From NCBI GenBank assembly GCA_044507975.1, contig JBIQIQ010000041.1, forward strand, positions 1-17,264: a DNA stretch of 17,264 nt. Direction: 5' to 3'. Made by a program: the position numbers and the translations under genes. Below the pieces are notes generated by a model that was not told the DNA's origin, ran no database searches, and worked only from the letters and a program-made list of their open reading frames with translations. Shown piece by piece: positions 12,191 through 17,264 of this stretch (its first letter is position 1; each line of letters begins with the position of its first letter). This DNA is from DASRWD01 sp044507975. Lineage in GTDB: Bacteria; Deinococcota; Deinococci; Deinococcales; Trueperaceae.

Positions 12191-14887
12191 GTGGAGCGCG
12201 GTGCCACGACGGGTCGGCGGCGCCCGCCAGTGCCGCCGTGGTCCGCCGGGGTAGCCGACGTCGCGGCCGACCTGGGCACGTCCGCCACCCAGGGCCTCTC
12301 CCAGGCGGAGGCTGCCGCCCGCTTGGAGCGGTCCGGCCCGAACCGCCTCGAAGCCCGACCGTCCCGCACGACCTGGCAGGTCCTCCTCGCCCAGTTCAGT
12401 GGCGTGCTCACCTGGATGCTCGTCGCGGCCGCCGCGCTCTCGGCCCTGTTCGGTCAATGGGCGGAAGCCGTCGCCATAGCCGTCGTGCTGGCGATCAACG
12501 CCGCCGCCGGCTTCCTCACGGAGCTCCGGGCCGTCAGGTCGGTCGAAGCGCTGCGGCGGATGGGCACGACCAGGGCGACGGTGCGCCGGGAAGGGTCGGT
12601 CGAGAGCGTCGACGCCGAGTCGGTCGTCCCGGGCGACGTGCTGCTCGTCGAGGCGGGTGACGTCGTGCCCGCCGACGCGCGCGTGGTCAACTCCTGGCAG
12701 CTGAAGGTCGACGAGTCGGCGCTGACCGGGGAGTCGCTGCCCGTCGAGAAACGCCCGGAGCCGGTCCCCGCCGACGCGCCGCTGGCGGAGCGGGCCTCGA
12801 TGCTCTACCGGGGCACGGCGGTGCTGCACGGCAACTGCGAGGCGGTCGTGGTGTCGACCGGCATGGCGACGGAGCTCGGCGAGGTCGCGCGGCTGGTGGC
12901 GGCGTCCGAGCCCGAGCGCACACCGCTAGAGAAGCGCCTCGACGCGCTGGGCGGCAAGCTGTTGTGGGTCGCGCTGGGCGCCGCGGTAGCGGTGGCAGCC
13001 CACGGCCTCACCCGCGGCCAGGGCTGGTTCGAGATGGTGCAGACCGCGATCGCCCTGGCCGTCGCCACCGTGCCGGAAGGCCTGCCCGTCATCGCCACGC
13101 TGACGCTCGCGCGAGGCGCCGCGCGCATGGCGGGCCGCAACGCCCTCGTGAACCGCCTCTCGGCCGTCGAGACGCTCGGTGCCACCAACGTCGTGCTGAC
13201 CGACAAGACCGGAACGCTGACCGTGAACAGGATGAGCGTGGTGGCCTGGTGGCTCCCGGACGGCAGGGAAGAGGCCGGTGACAGCAGGCGCACCCCGCGG
13301 GACGTGGCCTCCGGCCTCGACCCGGAGGGCCGGGCGCTGCGCGTCGCGGTCCTCTGCGGCACGGCCTCGCTCGCATCCCGGCCCGGCGACGCCGACGTCG
13401 GGGACCCGATGGAGGTGGCGCTCCTCAGGCAGGCGCGAGACCAGGGCGTTACGCGTGCCGACCTCCAGGCCCTTCTACCGGAGCTCGGGCAGTTGCCGTT
13501 CGACTCGGACGAGCGCGTCATGGCGACGTTCCACCAGGCAGGGGGCCACGGCCTGCTGCTCGTCAAGGGCGCCCCCGGCTCGGTGGTGTCGGCGTGCGCG
13601 AAGGAGGCCCGCCCGGGCGGCCAGGACGCGCCGCTGGACGAGAGCGGACGGAAGGCATGGTTGGAGCGCAACCGCGCGCTGGCCGCCGAGGGGCTGCGCG
13701 TCCTCGCCCTCGCCGACAGGACCGGGGAGTGGCGGCCTGGCGAACCCCTGAGCCAGCTCACGCTCGTCGGGCTCGTCGCGCTCGCCGACCCGCCGCGCGA
13801 CGCGGCGGTCGCTGCGGTGAGGGAGTGCCAGCGAGCGGGCATACGCGTCGTCATGGTGACCGGCGACCAGCCGGTCACGGCGCGGTCGATCGCCGCCTCG
13901 GTCGGGCTGGCCCGTCCGGACGACGTGGTCACCGGGGCGGAGCTGGCGGGGGCCGAGGACGCTGGGAAGGCTGCCGCCAGGGCGGTGGCCACCGACGTGC
14001 TGGCGCGCGTCAGCCCCGAGCAGAAGCTGAGGCTCGTGGAGCTCCACCAGCGGGCCGGTGCGGTGGTGGCCATGATCGGCGATGGGGTGAACGACGCCCC
14101 GGCGCTCAAGAGGGCCGACATCGGCGTTGCGATGGGCCAGCGTGGCACGGACGTGGCCCGCGAGTCCGCCGACATGGTCCTCAAGGACGACGACTTCGCG
14201 ACGGTCGTGGTCGCGGTGCAGGAGGGCCGGGCGATCTTCCGGAACATCCGTGCCGCCGTCGCCTACCTGCTCTCCTGCAACCTCAGCGAGATCCTCGTCA
14301 TCGGGCTCGCGGCTCTGCTCGGCCTGCCGCTGCCGCTGCTCGCGCTGCAGATCCTGTTCCTCAACCTCGTCACCGACGTCTTCCCGGCTCTGGCGCTGGG
14401 CACGACGCGGTCCGATCCCGGCCTGCTCGACCGCCCTCCTCGCCACCCCGACGAGCCGATCGTCGCGCCGCGCCACTGGGGTCTGATCGCGGCCTACGCG
14501 ACGCTCCTCACCCTGCCCGTCCTGGCTGCCTACGCGCTGGCGTTGGGGCCGCTCGGCCTCGAGCAGGCTCAAGCTCGGACCGTGGCGTTCCTGGGGCTCG
14601 CCTTCGGGCAGGTCTTCCACGTGCTCAACATGCGGCGGCCTCTGTCCCGCGCCGTGGACGGAGGCCGCGCTCTCCGCGACCCGCTGCCCCGCAACCCGTG
14701 GGTGTGGGCGGCCATGACCGGCTGCGTGGTCCTGGTCGTGGGCGCGGCCTTCGTGCCCCCGCTGCGCTCCGCGCTGAGCGTCGCCGACCTCACGCCGGAA
14801 GGTTGGTACCTGGCCGGCGCGGCGGCGGTCGTGCCTCTGCTGTTGGGCCAGCTGGGGAAGGGGCTCGGGCTGGGCAGCCTGGACTAG
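12191..14887 (+). CDS. P2-type cation-transporting ATPase, probably calcium
   Basis: An 898-residue membrane pump with all P-type ATPase hallmarks: T-G-E-S (179-182), P-E-G-L-P in M4 (295-299), D-K-T-G-T-L-T with phosphorylated Asp338, and G-D-G-V-N-D-A-P hinge (630-637). There is an N-terminal cation-ATPase domain and a C-terminal four-helix block. Membrane residues match the SERCA-like group: M4 Glu296, M5 N-L-S-E (Asn697, Glu700) and M6 N-L-V-T-D (Asn725, Thr728, Asp729). The M8 position that is Glu in SERCA appears as Gln807 (F-G-Q-V-F-H-V-L-N). Calcium export is the likely job; manganese is possible. The GTG start, 7 bases after the previous stop, lacks a clear ribosome-binding site, so the true start could be a little further in. 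Its stop shares CTAG with the convergent nrnA stop. Confidence 0.92.
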   Translation: MERGATTGRRRPPVPPWSAGVADVAADLGTSATQGLSQAEAAARLERSGPNRLEARPSRTTWQVLLAQFSGVLTWMLVAAAALSALFGQWAEAVAIAVVLAINAAAGFLTELRAVRSVEALRRMGTTRATVRREGSVESVDAESVVPGDVLLVEAGDVVPADARVVNSWQLKVDESALTGESLPVEKRPEPVPADAPLAERASMLYRGTAVLHGNCEAVVVSTGMATELGEVARLVAASEPERTPLEKRLDALGGKLLWVALGAAVAVAAHGLTRGQGWFEMVQTAIALAVATVPEGLPVIATLTLARGAARMAGRNALVNRLSAVETLGATNVVLTDKTGTLTVNRMSVVAWWLPDGREEAGDSRRTPRDVASGLDPEGRALRVAVLCGTASLASRPGDADVGDPMEVALLRQARDQGVTRADLQALLPELGQLPFDSDERVMATFHQAGGHGLLLVKGAPGSVVSACAKEARPGGQDAPLDESGRKAWLERNRALAAEGLRVLALADRTGEWRPGEPLSQLTLVGLVALADPPRDAAVAAVRECQRAGIRVVMVTGDQPVTARSIAASVGLARPDDVVTGAELAGAEDAGKAAARAVATDVLARVSPEQKLRLVELHQRAGAVVAMIGDGVNDAPALKRADIGVAMGQRGTDVARESADMVLKDDDFATVVVAVQEGRAIFRNIRAAVAYLLSCNLSEILVIGLAALLGLPLPLLALQILFLNLVTDVFPALALGTTRSDPGLLDRPPRHPDEPIVAPRHWGLIAAYATLLTLPVLAAYALALGPLGLEQAQARTVAFLGLAFGQVFHVLNMRRPLSRAVDGGRALRDPLPRNPWVWAAMTGCVVLVVGAAFVPPLRSALSVADLTPEGWYLAGAAAVVPLLLGQLGKGLGLGSLD

Positions 14888-15891
14888 GCGAGCTTCCCGG
14901 TGCGCTCTAGCTCGGCGCGCGTGGCCTCGACGAGCTGGACCATCGCTTCGTCCATGCTGGCGCCCCTCACCGTCGCACCGGCGGCGGCCACGTGACCACC
15001 ACCTCCGAGCGTCACGCAGATCGCCTGGGCCGACACGCCCTGGCGCGTGCGCACGCTGACCTTGACGTCGGGACCACGCTCCTTGAGGAGGGCCGCGACG
15101 ACCACGCCCTCCGCGTAGCGGATGATCCCGACGAAGTCGTCGGAGTCGTCGTCGTCCGGGCCGTTGCCGGCCCGCATGTCGGCGGTGTAGCGCGCCGTGA
15201 CGAGCAGCCCGTCCAGGTCGAACGCCACCGTGTTCATGACCTTGCCCAACGTCTGGAAGTAGTCGGGGTGCCGCCACTGCAGCCTGTCCGTCAGTCCGAC
15301 GTAATCGACGCCGTGCTCGAGGAGCTCGCCGGCCGCCTCGAGCACCTCGCGGCTCGTGTTCGCGAAGCGGAAGTTGCCGGTGTCCATGAGGATGCCGGCC
15401 AGGCAGGCGGTGGCCATGGCCGGTGTCCAGGCGACCCCCAGGTACTCGATGAGCTCCTTGACGAGCAGGGCCGTGGCGGCCTTGCTCGGCTGCACGATGG
15501 CCAGGTCGCCGAAGCGGTCGTTGGTGCCGTGATGGTCGATGTTGATGCTGAACTCCGCCCCGTCGACCGGCCCGCCGGCCACGCGCGGCCTGTCGGCCAC
15601 GTCGAGGACGAAGAGAAGGGTGCCGGGAGCGTGCCCCTCCACCTCGTCGACGAGCTCGCCCTCGTCGGCCAGGAACCTCAGGAAGCGCGGGGGGGTCGTC
15701 GCGACCGTGACTTGCTTCCCGAGCTGTTGCAGCGCCCTGCTCAGGGCTAGGCTGCTGCCGATGGCGTCGCCGTCCGGGTCGACATGGGTGAGCACGGTGA
15801 CGGGCCCGCCCCAAGAACGGGCGATGCGCGCTGCCTCCCTGAGCTTGCCGGCGTAGTCGGGGTCGGAACGGTTGTCGGGGAGGGGAGGCAT
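14884..15891 (-). CDS. nrnA: DHH-family oligoribonuclease/pAp phosphatase (NrnA-like)
   Basis: NrnA-type DHH/DHHA1 phosphoesterases degrade 2-5 nucleotide RNA fragments and dephosphorylate pAp in the cytoplasm using Mn2+. The 335-residue protein has T-H-V-D-P-D-G-D-A-I-G-S (35-46), the D-H-H motif (119-121) and further metal-site acidic residues (I-L-M-D-T-G-N-F-R). The DHHA1 substrate motif G-G-G-G-H-V-A-A-A-G surrounds His300. Before that is an unusual acidic run, D-D-D-D-S-D-D, at the domain boundary. ATG 15891 follows a TATCAT box by 7 bases, without a ribosome-binding site. The frame is open upstream to 16038, but that would overlap the divergent protease gene. Diadenylate or di-GMP hydrolysing relatives exist, so the precise substrate is inferred. 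Confidence 0.92.
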   Translation of the reverse strand: MPPLPDNRSDPDYAGKLREAARIARSWGGPVTVLTHVDPDGDAIGSSLALSRALQQLGKQVTVATTPPRFLRFLADEGELVDEVEGHAPGTLLFVLDVADRPRVAGGPVDGAEFSINIDHHGTNDRFGDLAIVQPSKAATALLVKELIEYLGVAWTPAMATACLAGILMDTGNFRFANTSREVLEAAGELLEHGVDYVGLTDRLQWRHPDYFQTLGKVMNTVAFDLDGLLVTARYTADMRAGNGPDDDDSDDFVGIIRYAEGVVVAALLKERGPDVKVSVRTRQGVSAQAICVTLGGGGHVAAAGATVRGASMDEAMVQLVEATRAELERTGKLA

Positions 15892-15898
15892 GCGGCCA

Positions 15899-15904
15899 AT
15901 GATA
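15899..15904 (-). promoter_or_regulatory. Putative -10 box of a leaderless nrnA promoter
   Basis: TATCAT on the minus strand ends 7 bases before the ATG at 15891. It lies only about 24 bases from the protease gene's own -10 box on the other strand, so the two promoters share one stretch of DNA. Confidence 0.6.
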
Positions 15905-15928
15905 CCTCCGGCCCCGACGGCGCTCGAT

Positions 15929-15934
15929 AATAAT
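15929..15934 (+). promoter_or_regulatory. Putative -10 box of a leaderless promoter for the serine protease gene
   Basis: AATAAT (5 of 6 consensus bases, within TAATAAT) ends 6 bases before the GTG at 15941. GATAAT at 15926-15931 is an overlapping alternative. The position supports the GTG as the true start. Confidence 0.55.
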
Positions 15935-15940
15935 GGCGGC

Positions 15941-17122
15941 GTGCCCGGACCCCGCCCCACGACATGGCTGTTGTTCTTCACGCTCGCGCTCACGGCCATC
16001 CTGGCCACCCAGCTGCGGCGCGACGATCCGCGCCTCATGCACGTCCAGGGTCCGCCGCCCGTCGAGGCGCCGGAGGGCCATCTCGTCGCCGCCTACGACG
16101 TGGCGCGGGAGGCGACGGTGCGCATCGAGGCACGCTGCACCGGCTCGCGCTCCGGGCAGACCCGCGGCGTCGGCACGGGGTTCTTCGTCTCCCCGGAAGG
16201 CACGCTCCTCACCGCCTTCCACGTGGTGGACCAGAGCGGCAACGAGGCGTGCCCCACGCGGCTCGTGGCGGTCACGTCCACCGGGTCCGAGTACGCGCTG
16301 AGCGTCGTCGGCTTCGACGCCTACATGGACGTAGCGGCGCTCCGCGCCGAGGTGGACCGGGCGGTGCCGTACCTGGCGCCGGCGTCCGCCAGGCCGTCGG
16401 TCGGCGAGCCGGTCGTGGCCGTCGGTAACAGCCGCGGCGACTTCCTCGCCGCCCGCGCCGGGCGCGTCACACGCCTCGGCGTCCAAGCCGGCCGCGCCGA
16501 CTTCGCCAGCGGCACGATCGAGCTGACCAACTCCCTCGCTCCCGGTGACTCGGGAGGCCCGGTGGTGAACGCCAAGGGCGAGGTGTTGGGCGTCGTCAGC
16601 TACATCAGCTTCAACCCCTCGGCCATGTCCTCGCAGGACTGGGTGCCGCCATACCTGCGGGGCGCCAGGTTGCCCAGCGCTTACGCCAGCTACGCCGTGC
16701 CCGTCACCGAGGACAGCGCCCTGCTAGCGTTCGTGACGGCCGGGAACCGGCGCGACGTCCCCGTCATCGGCTTCAGCTCGAGCGCCGACTACGACCCAGG
16801 CTCCGCCCTCCACTACCTGGGAGCCCGGCCCGGGGTGATAGTCGACCGCGTGCCTTCCGGCAGCCCCGCCGACCGCGCGGGCATCCGGGGGCGGACTCAG
16901 GAGACGGTAGTAGGCGCCGACGGCCGCGTCAGCCTCGCCCCCCTCGCGGACGTCATCATCGCGGTGGACGGCCGGCCGACCCCGACGATGCAGCAGCTCA
17001 TGGCGGAGGTGAGGGGCAAGGAGATCGGGCAGACCGTGCAGCTCACGATCCAGCGCGGCAGCGCCACGTTCCGCGTCGACCTGACCCTCGGAGCCCGCAC
17101 CCAGGTGTTCTCGGGCGACTGA
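15941..17122 (+). CDS. Secreted or membrane-anchored trypsin-like serine protease with PDZ domain (HtrA/DegP-like)
   Basis: A 393-residue protein that starts with a signal peptide or anchor (T-T-W-L-L-F-F-T-L-A-L-T-A-I-L-A, about 8-23). It continues with a chymotrypsin-fold domain whose triad is complete: His94 (T-A-F-H-V-V-D), Asp130 (Y-M-D-V-A-A-L) and Ser204 (G-D-S-G-G-P-V-V-N). A PDZ-like domain (about 300-385) shows G-V-I-V-D-R-V-P-S-G-S-P-A-D-R-A-G-I and I-I-A-V-D-G-R-P-T-P. This is the HtrA plan, used for quality control or regulated cleavage outside the cytoplasm. Cys66 and Cys104, flanking the catalytic His, could form a disulfide, consistent with an exported domain. There is one PDZ only. 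GTG 15941 is chosen for its -10 box and because the signal sequence begins there. A strong terminator follows 26 bases after the stop. Confidence 0.9.
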   Translation: MPGPRPTTWLLFFTLALTAILATQLRRDDPRLMHVQGPPPVEAPEGHLVAAYDVAREATVRIEARCTGSRSGQTRGVGTGFFVSPEGTLLTAFHVVDQSGNEACPTRLVAVTSTGSEYALSVVGFDAYMDVAALRAEVDRAVPYLAPASARPSVGEPVVAVGNSRGDFLAARAGRVTRLGVQAGRADFASGTIELTNSLAPGDSGGPVVNAKGEVLGVVSYISFNPSAMSSQDWVPPYLRGARLPSAYASYAVPVTEDSALLAFVTAGNRRDVPVIGFSSSADYDPGSALHYLGARPGVIVDRVPSGSPADRAGIRGRTQETVVGADGRVSLAPLADVIIAVDGRPTPTMQQLMAEVRGKEIGQTVQLTIQRGSATFRVDLTLGARTQVFSGD

Positions 17123-17147
17123 CCGAGACACAGGGAGCGACAACGCC

Positions 17148-17180
17148 AAGAAGGGCGCACCGCGAAGGTGCGCCCTTCTT
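17148..17180. terminator. Strong bidirectional intrinsic terminator
   Basis: AAGAAGGGCGCACC and GGTGCGCCCTTCTT are perfect 14-base arms around the loop GCGAA. The A-rich start and T-rich end give short T runs in both directions. It ends the protease transcript (plus) and lies 30 bases past the tRNA 3' end on the minus strand, so it can serve both. Confidence 0.9.
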
Positions 17181-17209
17181 CGTGCGCCCCGTCAGGAGCG
17201 CTCGCGTGA

Positions 17210-17264
17210 TGGTGGGCGATGGTGGACTCGAACCACCGACCTCGTCGTTATCAGCGACGCGCTC
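17210..17264 (-). tRNA. tRNA-Ile (anticodon GAT), 5' part beyond the window edge
   Basis: On the minus strand the sequence gives the end of the D stem (GAGC) and a 5-base anticodon stem CGTCG/CGACG around the loop CTGATAA, with anticodon GAT. The T arm is GGTGG-TTCGAGT-CCACC (17221-17237), followed by the acceptor strand ATCGCCC, discriminator A and an encoded CCA ending at 17210. The anticodon reads ATC and ATT (isoleucine). The first half of the gene lies past the right edge. Confidence 0.93.

Noticed and set aside
12805..14247. A 480-residue minus-strand frame opposite the P-type ATPase
   Set aside because: It is rich in Ser, Ala, Thr, Arg and Pro, as expected from the complement of GC-rich codons, with no domain.
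13475..16486. A 1003-residue open frame on the minus strand
   Set aside because: It runs antisense to the P-type ATPase, through nrnA out of frame, and into the protease gene. Its composition is Arg/Gly/Ala/Pro-rich with no family motif. Long antisense frames are expected at 70% GC.

Overview
The window is about 70% G+C and almost fully coding. It looks like chromosomal housekeeping sequence from a bacterium. I suggest Deinococcota, perhaps a Truepera-like lineage, with moderate confidence (about 0.6). Three things point there: the uracil-DNA glycosylase resembles the Thermus family 4 enzyme, including its C-terminal region; the Lgt active-site variant (N-G-T-D-T-G) is one I associate with Deinococcus relatives; and many genes carry a TATAAT-like box 6-7 bases before the start codon with no ribosome-binding site, the leaderless arrangement known from Deinococcus. 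Actinobacteria and Chloroflexi are not excluded by the sequence alone.

Layout. Bases 1-1153 (minus) hold most of sucC, cut by the left edge. Bases 1303-4235 (plus) hold a MogA/MoaB protein, a DUF456 membrane protein, lgt, and a shortened GlmU (uridyltransferase only), tightly spaced. Bases 4254-6478 (minus) hold a sucrose-phosphate synthase and sucrose-phosphate phosphatase pair with overlapping stop and start. carA (6612-7760, plus) is transcribed away from that pair. A minus-strand series follows from 11262 down to 7731: recN, a zinc-ribbon protein, an unrecognised 126-residue helical protein, a family 4 type uracil-DNA glycosylase, and D-aminoacyl-tRNA deacylase. On the plus strand come an HMG-CoA lyase-like enzyme (11323-12183) and a P2-type calcium-ATPase-like pump (12191-14887). 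nrnA (14884-15891, minus) and a trypsin-like/PDZ protease (15941-17122, plus) diverge from a 49-base gap. A strong bidirectional terminator and the 3' part of a tRNA-Ile(GAT) gene (minus) end the window.

How the genes work together. The window mixes central metabolism (sucC, carA, HMG-CoA lyase), cell envelope (lgt, glmU), osmolyte or sugar synthesis (SPS-SPP), and DNA and translation quality control (recN, udg, dtd, nrnA). Most units are short, with start sites packed back to back and stop sites overlapping. No stretch longer than 300 bases lacks a gene. The largest gaps are 1154-1302 (sucC/mogA), 6479-6611 (SPS/carA) and 9246-9358.

No mobile element, CRISPR array, phage gene or rRNA is visible. 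I did not find a clear new multi-gene system. The most notable features are a family 4 UDG with no cysteine at all, hence no iron-sulfur ligands; a GlmU lacking its acetyltransferase half; the repeated leaderless-promoter geometry; and the overlapping convergent gene ends.
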